Origin: Herbaspirillum sp. WKF16
Lineage (GTDB): Bacteria; Pseudomonadota; Gammaproteobacteria; Burkholderiales; Burkholderiaceae_D
Reading direction: 5' to 3'
NCBI RefSeq assembly: GCF_028993615.1
Contig: NZ_CP118632.1
Coordinates: forward strand, 3,100,001-3,164,000
DNA length: 64,000 bases
A program made the position numbers and the translations under genes. The notes beneath the pieces were generated by a model that saw nothing but the letters and a program-made list of their open reading frames with translations, was not told where the DNA came from and searched no databases. This document shows, piece after piece, positions 8,121-17,090 of this stretch (its first letter is position 1; every line of letters begins with the position of its first letter).

Positions 8121-9146
8121 TCAGGCGTCCTGCCAGACCACGCGGTTGCGGCCTTGCTGCTTGGCCATGTAGAGCCGGCGATCGGCCATCTCGATGAGTT
8201 CGCTCGTGCCCTGCTCCTCGCCCGGCACGACGCAGGCCGCACCGATGCTGACCGTCAGCCACTGGCTGGCGGGCGAACGCTCGTGCGGCACATGTTGCGA
8301 CTCGACCAGCTTGCAGATCCGTTCGCCCAGGGCATGCGCGCCGTCCAGCGCGGTGCGCGGCAGGATCATGGCGAACTCCTCGCCGCCGAAGCGCGCGGAG
8401 AGGTCGGCCGGGCGCATGATGCTGCCCTCCAGCGCCTGCGCCACCTGCTTGAGCACGGCGTCGCCGGCGACGTGGCCGTAGTTGTCGTTGTAGAGCTTGA
8501 AGTAGTCGACGTCGATCAGCAGCAGCGACAGCTCCAGCTTCTCGCGCCGCGCGCGCTTCCACTCGGCGGCCAGGTAGTCGTCGAAGTAGCGGCGGTTGGC
8601 GATGCCCGTCAGGCCGTCGGTGTTGGTCAGGCGCTGCAGTTCGAAGTTGGACTGCTGCAGCTGCTGCTGGCTCTCGCGCAGCGCGCGGTAGGCGGCATCG
8701 CGCTGCAACAGGTTGATGTAGGAGCGCGAATGGTGGCGGATGCGGGCGACCAGCTCGATCACGTCGGGCAGCTTGACCATGTAGTCGTTGACGCCGCCGG
8801 CGAAGGCGTCGCGCTTGACGGTGGCGTCTTCCTTGGAGGACAGCACGATGATGGGCACATCGGCCAGCGCCGGCGTGGAGCGGTACTGGCGCACCAGCGT
8901 CATGCCATCCACGCCGGGCATCACCAGGTCTTGCAGGATGACGGTGGGCCGGGTCTTCTCCGCCACCGTCAGCGCCTCTTCGGCGCGGGTGCAGAAGTGG
9001 AAGTCGATGTTGGGCTCGCTCAGCAAGGCGCGCCGGATGGCTTCGCCCACCATGGGCTGATCGTCGACCAGCAGCACCATGATCTTGTATTCGTCTGCCG
9101 CCAGCACAGGGCCGCCGGTCTGGATGTCGGTGTGGACCGAGCTCAT
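8121..9146 (-). CDS. wspR: WspR-type response regulator / diguanylate cyclase
   Basis: Output protein of the Wsp pathway: phosphorylated by WspE, it makes cyclic di-GMP. 341 residues: receiver domain (about 20-140) with acidic pair VDD near residue 29 and phospho-acceptor D73 in LQDLVMPGVDG; a linking helix (145-172); GGDEF domain (175-340) with RFGGEEFAM (GGEEF 254-258) and an RPAD inhibitory site (245-248). This receiver-stalk-GGDEF layout and the conserved LQDLVMPGVDG are those of Pseudomonas WspR. I chose the ATG giving MSSVHTDIQT; the frame is open further upstream but that stretch overlaps the wspF coding region and reads as noise. It starts 11 bp after wspF. Confidence 0.93.
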   Translation of the reverse strand: MSSVHTDIQTGGPVLAADEYKIMVLLVDDQPMVGEAIRRALLSEPNIDFHFCTRAEEALTVAEKTRPTVILQDLVMPGVDGMTLVRQYRSTPALADVPIIVLSSKEDATVKRDAFAGGVNDYMVKLPDVIELVARIRHHSRSYINLLQRDAAYRALRESQQQLQQSNFELQRLTNTDGLTGIANRRYFDDYLAAEWKRARREKLELSLLLIDVDYFKLYNDNYGHVAGDAVLKQVAQALEGSIMRPADLSARFGGEEFAMILPRTALDGAHALGERICKLVESQHVPHERSPASQWLTVSIGAACVVPGEEQGTSELIEMADRRLYMAKQQGRNRVVWQDA

Positions 9147-9157
9147 GTTCTTATCCT

Positions 9158-10189
9158 TCAGATTATTCCAGTCAAAATTCCCTGCAGCCGCGCCGCGATG
9201 CCCGTCACGGGGAGCGTCTCGACCACGGCATTGAGCGCCACCGCCGCCTTGGGCATGCCGTAGACCGCGCAACTCTTCTGGTCCTGGGCGATGGTGTGGC
9301 AGCCATCGTCGCGCAGCGCCTTCAATCCTGCAGCGCCGTCGCGCCCCATGCCGGTCAGCAGCACGCCGATGGCCCGGCCCGACCAATGCTTGGCGACGCT
9401 ATGGAAAAACATGTCCACCGACGGCCGGTAGACATCGCCCGGCGAACCGCTGGCGTAGCCCAGCGTGTCGCCGCCCTTGAACACCAGGTGCTTGTTGCTG
9501 CCGGCCAGCAGCACCTCGCCGCGCTGCGGCTGGTCGCCCTCTTCGGCCAGGCGCACCTTAAGCAGGCATTGCTGTTGCAGCCATTCGGCCATGCCGGGCG
9601 CGAACGCCTCGTCGATGTGCTGCACGATCACCACCGCGCCGCCGAAGTCGCGCGGGAGCGCCTTCAGGATCACCGCCAGGGCCGCGGGACCGCCGGCCGA
9701 TGCGCCCACCGCCACCAGCGGCACATCACCGCCGGCGCGCAGCGGCGATGACGACAGGGGTGGCCTGGCCGGTCGCGCCGGCGGCGCCACCGCTTCGGGC
9801 GGCAGCAAGCCGAGATTATCGATCTTTTCGATCAGCGCCGCTGCGTCGCGCTTGCCGGCCGCGCCGATCAGGGCCGGCGTCTGGGTGGCGTCGAGCGCGC
9901 CGTGGCCCAGCGCCTCGTAGATCTTGCCGGCGCTGGTGCCCATGTCGGAGGTCACGATCAGGATCGGGCACGGCGTGGCCTGCATGATGCGGCGCGTGGC
10001 CTCCACCCCATCCACCCGGGGCATGAGCAGGTCCATCAGCACCACGTCGGGCAATTGCCAGGCGCACATCTGCACCGCTTCCTCACCGTCGCGAGCGATC
10101 CAGATCAGTTCATGCCGCCCGGTCTCGGCGATCACCCGGCGCAGCACTTCCACCATCATCGGCGTGTCGTTGACGATGCCTATCCTCAC
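9158..10189 (-). CDS. wspF: WspF, CheB-type receptor methylesterase with receiver domain
   Basis: Protein-glutamate methylesterase resetting WspA methylation, 343 residues. Receiver domain (1-120) has D53 in LMDLLMPRVDG. The methylesterase domain (155-340) shows all three catalytic residues: S164 in VGASAGGPAAL, H191 in IVQHIDE and D284 in TGMGRDGAAGL. In Pseudomonas, loss of WspF locks the pathway on and raises c-di-GMP, giving wrinkly colonies. The gene overlaps the end of wspE by 4 bp (ATGA), consistent with coupled translation. Confidence 0.94.
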   Translation of the reverse strand: MRIGIVNDTPMMVEVLRRVIAETGRHELIWIARDGEEAVQMCAWQLPDVVLMDLLMPRVDGVEATRRIMQATPCPILIVTSDMGTSAGKIYEALGHGALDATQTPALIGAAGKRDAAALIEKIDNLGLLPPEAVAPPARPARPPLSSSPLRAGGDVPLVAVGASAGGPAALAVILKALPRDFGGAVVIVQHIDEAFAPGMAEWLQQQCLLKVRLAEEGDQPQRGEVLLAGSNKHLVFKGGDTLGYASGSPGDVYRPSVDMFFHSVAKHWSGRAIGVLLTGMGRDGAAGLKALRDDGCHTIAQDQKSCAVYGMPKAAVALNAVVETLPVTGIAARLQGILTGII

Positions 10190-12486
10190 GATGAAGCGTC
10201 TCCAATCAAGTCCGCGACGGCCTGCAACAGGCTCTCGTCGTGGAAACTGCTCTTGGTGAAATAGTGGTCGGCGCCGGCTTCCAGCCCGCGCTGCCTATCC
10301 TCTTCACGGTCCTTGTAGGACACGATCATCACCGGCAGCGACTGCAGGCTGGGCGCGCCGCGGATCAGCGTGACCAGCTCGATGCCGTCCATGCGCGGCA
10401 TGTCGATGTCGGTGATGACGAGGTCGAAACGTTCGGTGCGCACGGCATTCCAGCCGTCCATGCCGTCCACCGCCACGGTAACCTGGTAGCCGCGGTTGGA
10501 CAGCAGCTTGCGCTCCAGCTCGCGCACGGTGAGCGAGTCGTCCACCACCAGCACCTTCTTGCGCGTCTCGATCGCGCTCTGGCCGGCGCCATCCTGGTGC
10601 ACCGATTCCAGCCGTCCGGACGAGGTCAGCTTTTCCACCGAACGCACCATGTCGGCCACGTCCAGGATCAGCAAGGGATCGCCGTCTTCCATCAGCGCGC
10701 CGGCCAGCACGTCGGGCACCTTGCCCAGGCGCGCGTCGAGCGGCTGCACCACCAGCATGCGCTCGCCCAGGAAGGCGTCCACCGCCAGTCCGTAGGTATG
10801 TTCATGGTCGCCGATCACCACCACGCACACGCTGCCGTCGCGCGCCCGCCATTCGCCCTTTTGCAGGATCTGGTGCGCGCTGACCAGGCCGACCTGGCGA
10901 CCGTCATGCGTAAAGTGCTGGTAGCCCTCCAGCGTCTGCAAGGCCTCGGTGGGCAGGCGCAGCGTGCGGTTCACGTAGGCCAGCGGGAAGGCGTAGGGTT
11001 CGCCGCCGATCTCCACCAGCAGGCTGCGGATCACCGACAGCGTCAGCGGCAGCTGCATCAGGAAGCGCGTGCCGCGGCCGGGCTTGGTGACGATGCGGAT
11101 GGTGCCGCGCACCTGCTTCAACATGTCCGCCACCACGTCCAGCCCGACGCCGCGGCCGGAGATCTCGGTCACGGTGTCGCGCAGGCTGAAGCTGGGCAAC
11201 AGCAGGAACTCCAGCAGCTCGGCCTCGGACAGGCGCGCCGCCGTTTCTTCATTGGACAGCTTGCGCGCCACCACCGCCTGGCGCAAGCGCTCCAGGTCGA
11301 TGCCGCCGCCGTCGTCGGACACCTCGATGAGCAGCATGCCGGCGCTGTGGCGCGCCTCCAGCCGCACCAGGCCCTGCTCGGGCTTGCCGGCGGCGGCGCG
11401 CGCGGCCGGGCTCTCGATGCCGTGGTCGACCGCATTGCGCAGCAGGTGACCGATCGGCGCATCCAGCTTTTCCAGGATGTCGCGATCGATCTGGGTGGCA
11501 TTGCCGGAAATCTCCAGCCGCACCGGCTTGCCCAGCGCGTTGCCGACGTCGCGCAACATGCGCGCAAAGCCGCCGGTGCCGTCGGAAAACGGCCGCATGC
11601 GGCAGGCCAGCGCCTCGTCGTACAAGCGTTGCGAAAGATTGACCGAACGGCGGTCGAATGCTTCCAGCTCGTTCAACTGGTCGCCCAGCAGATGCTGGTT
11701 CTGCTGCATCAGCGCGCGCAGTTCGGACAGCGCCGACAACGCCAGCTCGTCGGCGCTGGCGGACGACAGCTTCTGCTGCAGCTGGTCGAGCGCTTGCATG
11801 GCCTCGCGCTGCACCCGCTTCATGCGCAGCATGCCGGCCGAGAACGGCTTGAGCCGACGCGATTCGACCAGCGACTCGCCGGACAGGCTCAGCAAACGGT
11901 CCAGGCTTTCCGCGCTCACCCGCACGGCGCGCGACGCGGCCTGCGGCAAGCCGGCCGGCGCCGACGGCTGCGCCGGTTCCGGTTCAGGTTCGGGCTGGAG
12001 CACCGGCGCGGCGGCAGGCAATACCGGCGCCGTGGCCGGCGGCGCGCTTGCGGCTGCCGGCCACGGTGGCGCTTCGCCGCCGCTCATCACCGCCGCCAGA
12101 GCGGCCATGAAAGCCGCAACCTCGGCCGAGCCGGCATGTTCGGCCCAGGCTTCGTCGCCGTCCGGCGGACTGGCGATGCGCCCCAGCAGGTCGGCGCCGC
12201 GCAGCAGCACGTCGATGTGTTTCTTTTGCAGCGCCAGCTTGCCTTGCTGGGCCAGCACGAAGCAGTCTTCCAGCACGTGCGCGATCTTCACGGCGCTGTC
12301 CAGCCCGACGATGCGGGCCGCGCCCTTGAGCGAATGGCCGGCCCGCATGCAGGCCTCCAGGTGCTCGGGCTGGGCCGGATTGTTCTCCAGCTCCAGCAGG
12401 CTGGCGTTGAGCAGCTGGATCTGGCTCTCCGCCTCGAAGCGGAACAGGTCCAGCATGGACATCTGGCTCAGGTCGGGCGTACTCAT
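10186..12486 (-). CDS. wspE: WspE, CheA-type hybrid histidine kinase with C-terminal receiver
   Basis: Kinase of the Wsp system, 766 residues. Hpt domain (1-110) with the phosphorylated H51 in GHSLKGAARIVGL; Pro/Ala-rich linker (about 140-185); dimerisation and ATPase region with LLRNAVDHGIE, DDGGGIDLERL and GRGVGLDVV; CheW-like domain (about 500-620); receiver domain (635-760) starting KVLVVDDSLTV with acceptor Asp in ITDIDMPRMDG. The attached receiver distinguishes WspE from CheA. Start overlaps the end of wspD by 4 bp. Expected to phosphorylate WspR and WspF. Confidence 0.95.
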   Translation of the reverse strand: MSTPDLSQMSMLDLFRFEAESQIQLLNASLLELENNPAQPEHLEACMRAGHSLKGAARIVGLDSAVKIAHVLEDCFVLAQQGKLALQKKHIDVLLRGADLLGRIASPPDGDEAWAEHAGSAEVAAFMAALAAVMSGGEAPPWPAAASAPPATAPVLPAAAPVLQPEPEPEPAQPSAPAGLPQAASRAVRVSAESLDRLLSLSGESLVESRRLKPFSAGMLRMKRVQREAMQALDQLQQKLSSASADELALSALSELRALMQQNQHLLGDQLNELEAFDRRSVNLSQRLYDEALACRMRPFSDGTGGFARMLRDVGNALGKPVRLEISGNATQIDRDILEKLDAPIGHLLRNAVDHGIESPAARAAAGKPEQGLVRLEARHSAGMLLIEVSDDGGGIDLERLRQAVVARKLSNEETAARLSEAELLEFLLLPSFSLRDTVTEISGRGVGLDVVADMLKQVRGTIRIVTKPGRGTRFLMQLPLTLSVIRSLLVEIGGEPYAFPLAYVNRTLRLPTEALQTLEGYQHFTHDGRQVGLVSAHQILQKGEWRARDGSVCVVVIGDHEHTYGLAVDAFLGERMLVVQPLDARLGKVPDVLAGALMEDGDPLLILDVADMVRSVEKLTSSGRLESVHQDGAGQSAIETRKKVLVVDDSLTVRELERKLLSNRGYQVTVAVDGMDGWNAVRTERFDLVITDIDMPRMDGIELVTLIRGAPSLQSLPVMIVSYKDREEDRQRGLEAGADHYFTKSSFHDESLLQAVADLIGDASS

Positions 12487-13064
12487 GTCATGCTCCGATT
12501 GAGCGCATAGAACAGCAGGCCGTGGTCCAGCAGCCCGATCTTCCGACCGCGCCAGTCCAGCAGGCCCTGCGTATATTGGGTGGCCGCATGCGCCAGCGTG
12601 GTCGGCGCCGCGCCGACGTCCTGCGCATCGTAGCGATGCACGCCGGCCACTTCATCGACCGGGAACACCAGGATCTGCCCCTCATGCATGGCCACCAGCA
12701 GATGCTGGCCGGTCGCCTTGGCGCTCGCGCCGCCGACCTGGAACAGGCGCGCCAGCGACACGCAGATGCGCAGCGCGCCGCGGATATTGAGCACGCCGAG
12801 CACGGCCTGGTTGCGCTGGTGCGGCAGGCTGTGCACGGCGCGCGCGTCGGCCACCTCGTTGACCACCGTGGTGGCCAGCGCCAGCCACTCCTCGCCGATG
12901 CGAAACACCAGCGCCGATTCGCTGTAGCCGAAGTCCCTGGCCTGCGTCTCATGCGCCGCGAGCGATGGCGAATCGGCCCATTCGCGGGCCAGCGCTTCCG
13001 AAGTGGACACGCGGTCCAGCACATACCCCGCGGCATCGGATCCGCTGCGTTTGATGTCAGCCAT
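12483..13064 (-). CDS. wspD: WspD, CheW-like coupling protein
   Basis: Single CheW-like domain (about 45-190 of 193 residues) with an N-terminal extension, as in WspD of other species. Segments ESALVFRIGEEWLAL, HSLPHQRNQAVLGVLNIRGALRICVSL and the closing LLFYALN fit the CheW beta-barrels. It should bridge WspA and WspE in the membrane array. Start follows GGAGAG and overlaps wspC by 8 bp. Two different coupling proteins in one operon (with WspB) is a Wsp hallmark. Confidence 0.92.
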   Translation of the reverse strand: MADIKRSGSDAAGYVLDRVSTSEALAREWADSPSLAAHETQARDFGYSESALVFRIGEEWLALATTVVNEVADARAVHSLPHQRNQAVLGVLNIRGALRICVSLARLFQVGGASAKATGQHLLVAMHEGQILVFPVDEVAGVHRYDAQDVGAAPTTLAHAATQYTQGLLDWRGRKIGLLDHGLLFYALNRSMT

Positions 13065-14319
13065 GTGCGCTCTCCTGCGGCCTGGATGACTTTTCGGCGC
13101 GTTCTGCGCGCTGGCGCATGCTGCGCGCGCCGGTCGCGTCGCCCTGCGCCTGCAGCAGCGCGGCCAGGTGCAGCAGCGCCTCGTGGTGCGCGGGCTGCAG
13201 GTAGATCGCCTTGCGGTAGCAGCGCTGGGCGGCGGCGGCGTCGCCGCCGGCGTCCTCGATCAATCCCATCAGGTAGAAGGCATCGGCGCTGGCCCCCTCC
13301 TCGCGCAGCGCCTGCTCGCACAGTTCGCCGGCGCGCGCGAAGTCGCCCTGGTTGGCCAGTTGGCGGGCGCGATCGAGCAGCCGTTGCGGCACGTGCGCTT
13401 CAGGCGGCATGCGCTGCGTCGCAACCGCAACCGCAGCCGAGGCTGCGCGACGCGCGACCGGCAACGCCGGCGCAGCCAGCGGCGCGACGGGCCTGGGCGG
13501 CGGCGCGACGGCCGGCCGTTCCTCGGGCAGCCGCTTGCGGAAACCGAAGGCCAGCGCAATGCCGGCCGACGCCAGGCGCGGGCTGAGCATAATGCCGCCC
13601 TCGGCCGGGCCGACGAAGATGTAGGCGTCGTCCTTCATCAGGCGCTCCAGCAGCGCCACCACCTGCAGCTGCACCTCGCGCTCGAAGTAGATCAGCACGT
13701 TGCGGCACAGGATGAAATCGTAGGGTTCGCTGTTGCGCATGAAATCCGGCGTCAGGATATTGCCGGGCGAGAAACGCACCTGCGCCTTGACGCGCTCGTC
13801 GATGCGCCAGTCGCCCTCATGCCGGGTGAAATAGGCGTCGCGGAAAGCCAGTTCGCGACCGCGGAAGGAATTGCGGCCGTACACGCCCTCGGCGGCGATT
13901 TCCAGCGAGCGCGTGCGGATGTCGACGGCGTCGATCCGGAACATCGAGGCCGGCACGCCGGCATCGAACAAGGCCATGGCCACCGAATACGGCTCCTCGC
14001 CGGTGGAGCACGGCAGGCTCAGGATACGGATCTGGCCGGCCGGCATCGACGCCAGCTTCTCGCGCGCCAGGCGGGCCACCGCCAGCATGGCTTCGCGGTC
14101 GCGGAAGAACCAGGTCTCTGGCACCACCGCCAGCTCGATCAGTCGCTGCAGTTCGGCGCCGGAGTTGAGCAGTTCGGCCAGGTAGAGCTGATCGTCGTCG
14201 ATCTGCAGCGCCGCCATGCGTTCGCGCACCACGCGCTCGATCAGGCTGCTGCCGACGGTGGCCATGTCCAGGCCCATTGCGCCCTTGAGCGTGTCGGCGA
14301 TGGCGTCCAGGTTTTTCAT
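13057..14319 (-). CDS. wspC: WspC, CheR-type receptor methyltransferase with TPR domain
   Basis: S-adenosylmethionine-dependent glutamate O-methyltransferase acting on WspA, 420 residues. The N-terminal CheR helical part has VPETWFFRD (67-75); the SAM-binding motif is SLPCSTGEEPYSV (101-113), followed by ILCRNVLIYF. A Pro/Ala-rich linker leads to tetratricopeptide repeats (about 325-410; for example LLDRARQLANQGDFARAGEL and AQRCYRKAIYLQPAHHEALL). The ATG giving MKNLDAIADTLKG is chosen because it overlaps the wspB stop by 4 bp with a purine-rich site before it; a longer open frame upstream duplicates wspB sequence. Confidence 0.94.
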   Translation of the reverse strand: MKNLDAIADTLKGAMGLDMATVGSSLIERVVRERMAALQIDDDQLYLAELLNSGAELQRLIELAVVPETWFFRDREAMLAVARLAREKLASMPAGQIRILSLPCSTGEEPYSVAMALFDAGVPASMFRIDAVDIRTRSLEIAAEGVYGRNSFRGRELAFRDAYFTRHEGDWRIDERVKAQVRFSPGNILTPDFMRNSEPYDFILCRNVLIYFEREVQLQVVALLERLMKDDAYIFVGPAEGGIMLSPRLASAGIALAFGFRKRLPEERPAVAPPPRPVAPLAAPALPVARRAASAAVAVATQRMPPEAHVPQRLLDRARQLANQGDFARAGELCEQALREEGASADAFYLMGLIEDAGGDAAAAQRCYRKAIYLQPAHHEALLHLAALLQAQGDATGARSMRQRAERAEKSSRPQESAHG

Positions 14320-14801
14320 GCGCCCTCCTCCTGCGCCTGGGCGGCATCCGGATACAGCAGCGCGCGGGTCGGCTCGTCCAGCAATTCGTCCACCTTGACC
14401 CATTGCAGCAGGCTGTCCTGATGGCGCATCACCGGCCCCAGGTAGCGCGCGTCTTCGTTGGAGATGCCGGAGTCGAGGAAGTCGTCGGGATCGCAGCGCA
14501 GCGTGTCGGTCGCCTGCTCCAGCAGGAGACCCAGCAATTGGGGCGCGCGGCCGGCCGGCGCATAGTGCGCCAGCACCAGGCGCGTGCTCACGCGGATGGC
14601 GGCCGGCCGGCCCAGGGCCAGCATCGGCAGGTCGATCACCGGCACATGCGCGGCGCCGTAGCTGAACAGCCCGCGCACCCAGGGCGGCGTGCCGGGCAGC
14701 GCCTTGCATTGCGCCAGCGACAGCACCACGGCCACGTCCGACGCCTGCAAGGCGTAGCGGTCGCGGCCGATGCTAAACAGCAGGAACAGTTTCTGTGTCA
14801 T
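14316..14801 (-). CDS. wspB: WspB, CheW-like coupling protein
   Basis: 161-residue single CheW domain, MTQKLFLLFSIGRDRYALQASDV at its start and GLFSYGAAHVPVIDLPMLALG in the middle, where a longer coupling protein would have the conserved G..N.RG turn. Second coupling protein of the Wsp array, between WspA and WspE. It starts 34 bp downstream of wspA and its stop overlaps wspC. Confidence 0.92.
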   Translation of the reverse strand: MTQKLFLLFSIGRDRYALQASDVAVVLSLAQCKALPGTPPWVRGLFSYGAAHVPVIDLPMLALGRPAAIRVSTRLVLAHYAPAGRAPQLLGLLLEQATDTLRCDPDDFLDSGISNEDARYLGPVMRHQDSLLQWVKVDELLDEPTRALLYPDAAQAQEEGA

Positions 14802-14835
14802 GGCAGGACGAGAGTGGGCCCGGATACGGTCGCGT

Positions 14836-16461
14836 TCAGCCCGCCACCTTGAAGCGCGACACGCCGTTGCGCAGCTCGTTGGACACCAGCGTCAACTCCT
14901 CGATCGCCTGACTGGACTGCTGCAGGGACTCCACCGTCTGCTGCGCGGCTTCGGACAGCTGCACCAGCGCCTGGTTGATCTGCTCGGCGCTGTTGGCCTG
15001 GGCCTGCATGCCCTCGTTGACCATCTGGAAGCGCGGCGCCAGCGCCTGCACCTGGGCGATGATCTGCGACAGCTGGCCGCCGGCGCTCTGCACTTCCTGC
15101 ATGCCGCGGCGCACCTGGTCGGAGAACTTGTCCATGCCCATCACGCCGGCGGCGACGGCCGACTGGATTTCCTTGACCATCACTTCGATATCGTAGGTCG
15201 CCACCGCGGTCTGGTCGGCCAGGCGGCGGATCTCGGTGGCCACCACCGAGAAGCCGCGGCCGTGCTCGCCGGCCTTCTCGGCTTCGATGGCGGCGTTCAG
15301 CGACAGCAGGTTGGTCTGGTCGGCCACCTTGGTGATGGTGGTGACCACCTGGTTGATGTTGCCGGCCTTCTCGTTGAGGATGGCCAGCTTGGCGCTGACC
15401 GAGCCGGCCGCGTCCATCACGCTTTGCATGGTGTCTTCCATGCGCGTCAGGCCGGCCTGGCCGTTGCCGGCCAGGTTCGAGGTCTGCTCGGAGACTACCG
15501 ACACCTCGCTCATGGTGCGCACCAGGTCGCGCGAGGTGGCGAAGATCTCGCGCGAAGTGGCGCCGATCTCGGTGGTGGTGGCCGCGGTCTCGGCGGCGGT
15601 GGCCTGCTGCTGCTTGGAAGTGGCGGCGATCTCGGTCACCGAGGTGGCCACCTGGGCCGAGGATTTCTGCGCCTGGCCCACCAGCGAAGTCAGGTCATCG
15701 GTCATGCGGTTGAAGCCGGAAGCAAGGTGGCCGAACTCGTCGACGCTGTCGAGCTGCAGGCGACGCGAGAAGTCGCCCGAACGCATGATGTCGAGAATGG
15801 CCATCAGCTTTTGCAGCGGTTCATTGATGGCGCGCATCAGGAAGAAGCCGCACACCAGCGCCGCCAACAGCGCCGCCATCAGCGACACCAGCATGGCGAA
15901 CTGGGCCGAGGTGACCGCATCCGAAATGCTGGAGGCGGCGTCGTCGGCGATCGCCTTGTTCTTCTCCACCATGCGCTGGGTCAGTTGGTAGGCCAGGCGC
16001 CATTGCGGGCGCACTTGTTCATTGATGACCTTGTCGATGGCGTCGCGCTGGCTGAAATCCATCTTCAGCACCTCGGTCATCATGGCGCGATACTTCTGGC
16101 GCGCCTCCTTGAATTCGGTGAAGACCTTGCGATCGTCGTCGGTGAAGACGGTCTTGTCGTAGTCTTCCTGCAGCCGGTCGAGGCGCTCGCCGTTACGGCG
16201 CAGCAGCGCAATGCTGCCCTGGCGCTCGGCGTCGGTCTTGTCGATCTGGGCGATCTGCTGGCCCATCAGCAGGTTCTCGTACCAGGCCGCGTTGATCATC
16301 GTGCTGTAGTAGAGCCCTGGAGTCGAATCCTGCCGCAGGCTGTTGGCGCTCTTCTGGATGTGGGACAGGTTGAAGGCCGAGATGCCGGCCATCAGCGCCA
16401 TCAGGATGAGAATGAGCGTAAAGCTTCCGAGTATGCGTTGCTTGATCGTCCAGTTCTTCAT
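14836..16461 (-). CDS. wspA: WspA, membrane chemoreceptor of the Wsp surface-sensing pathway
   Basis: 541-residue receptor. Membrane helix 1 (about 11-30), periplasmic four-helix-bundle domain (31-188), membrane helix 2 (190-211), HAMP (212-265), and signalling domain with tip sequence [23 protein letters not shown]. WspA differs from ordinary MCPs in its tip and methylation helices and clusters laterally to detect surface contact. The ATG giving [14 protein letters not shown] is chosen since a positively charged start immediately precedes the first helix; the upstream open frame is not protein-like. It is first in the operon and two perfect palindromes lie 70-125 bp upstream. Confidence 0.93.
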   Translation of the reverse strand: MKNWTIKQRILGSFTLILILMALMAGISAFNLSHIQKSANSLRQDSTPGLYYSTMINAAWYENLLMGQQIAQIDKTDAERQGSIALLRRNGERLDRLQEDYDKTVFTDDDRKVFTEFKEARQKYRAMMTEVLKMDFSQRDAIDKVINEQVRPQWRLAYQLTQRMVEKNKAIADDAASSISDAVTSAQFAMLVSLMAALLAALVCGFFLMRAINEPLQKLMAILDIMRSGDFSRRLQLDSVDEFGHLASGFNRMTDDLTSLVGQAQKSSAQVATSVTEIAATSKQQQATAAETAATTTEIGATSREIFATSRDLVRTMSEVSVVSEQTSNLAGNGQAGLTRMEDTMQSVMDAAGSVSAKLAILNEKAGNINQVVTTITKVADQTNLLSLNAAIEAEKAGEHGRGFSVVATEIRRLADQTAVATYDIEVMVKEIQSAVAAGVMGMDKFSDQVRRGMQEVQSAGGQLSQIIAQVQALAPRFQMVNEGMQAQANSAEQINQALVQLSEAAQQTVESLQQSSQAIEELTLVSNELRNGVSRFKVAG

Positions 16462-16530
16462 ACGCAGGCTTTCTTGGTATTGGTGTGCTTGTGCGGGGGC
16501 GACGGCCGGCTCGCACATTCCGGGCGCCAC

Positions 16531-16546
16531 CGGATGATGTCATCCG
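16531..16546. promoter_or_regulatory. Palindrome 1 upstream of wspA
   Basis: CGGATGA-TG-TCATCCG, a perfect 16-base palindrome 70 bp before the wspA start. No T run follows on either strand, which argues for a protein binding site rather than a terminator. The cognate factor is unknown. Confidence 0.45.
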
Positions 16547-16569
16547 ATTAGCAAATCATTGAGATTATG

Positions 16570-16585
16570 ATCGAAAGGTTTCGAT
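16570..16585. promoter_or_regulatory. Palindrome 2 upstream of wspA
   Basis: ATCGAAA-GG-TTTCGAT, a second perfect 16-base palindrome 39 bp (centre to centre) from the first. Different in sequence from palindrome 1, so the two probably bind different proteins, or one belongs to the promoter region of the wsp operon. Confidence 0.45.
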
Positions 16586-16651
16586 ATGACCATCGCCCTC
16601 CGCACCGGCCCCGGCGTTTTCATTTCGACAACATGCACCTGAGCTGCAAAT

Positions 16652-16681
16652 GAAAACGGCGCCCTGCGGGACGCCGTTTTC
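16652..16681 (-). terminator. Terminator of the mfd-serB-DUF4870 operon
   Basis: Ten-base arms GAAAACGGCG / CGCCGTTTTC with a ten-base loop, 16 bp past the stop of the DUF4870 gene. The T-rich 3' arm on the minus strand fits a rho-independent terminator for leftward transcription; it also shields wspA. Confidence 0.75.
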
Positions 16682-16697
16682 ATGCTCGCCCGCCGGA

Positions 16698-17060
16698 TCA
16701 CCCCGGCATGGGCTTGTTGTCGTTGAGGTCGAGGAAGCCCTTGATCAGGCGATAGGCCTTCCAGATCCAGGCCAGCGTCCAGACCAGGATGGCCAGCGGG
16801 ATGCCCACCACGGTGACCCACACAAGGCCGCCGGCGAACATCCAGAACAGATACCACCAGAACGAGCGTATCTGCCAGCGATGGTGGCTCAGGACGAAGG
16901 TGTCGCGGGCGTCGTCGCGCTTGATGTAGTTCACGATCAGCGGCAGCCAGGACAGCATGCCCAGCGAAAACGCCAGGCAGACGCCGTGGAAGATGTAGAG
17001 CCAGCGGGCCAGCTCCTTGGCCGATTGCGTCTTGTCGTCGAACACCAGTTCCTGGCTCAT
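16698..17060 (-). CDS. DUF4870-family membrane protein
   Basis: 120-residue inner-membrane protein of unknown function. Three hydrophobic segments: about 20-45 (YIFHGVCLAFSLGMLSWLPLIV), 66-90 (FWWYLFWMFAGGLVWVTVV) and 90-104. The charged NYIKRDDARDTFVLSHHRWQIRSFWW loop between the first two is characteristic of DUF4870. Located 30 bp downstream of serB on the same strand and followed by a terminator, it is the last gene of the mfd-serB unit. Confidence 0.8.
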   Translation of the reverse strand: MSQELVFDDKTQSAKELARWLYIFHGVCLAFSLGMLSWLPLIVNYIKRDDARDTFVLSHHRWQIRSFWWYLFWMFAGGLVWVTVVGIPLAILVWTLAWIWKAYRLIKGFLDLNDNKPMPG

Positions 17061-17090
17061 CGCGTCTCCTGTGCGTGGTCTGTCAAAAAA

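Noticed and set aside
16586..16642. 18-codon open frame after the second palindrome upstream of wspA
   Set aside because: No ribosome binding site and no sign of selection; too short to support.
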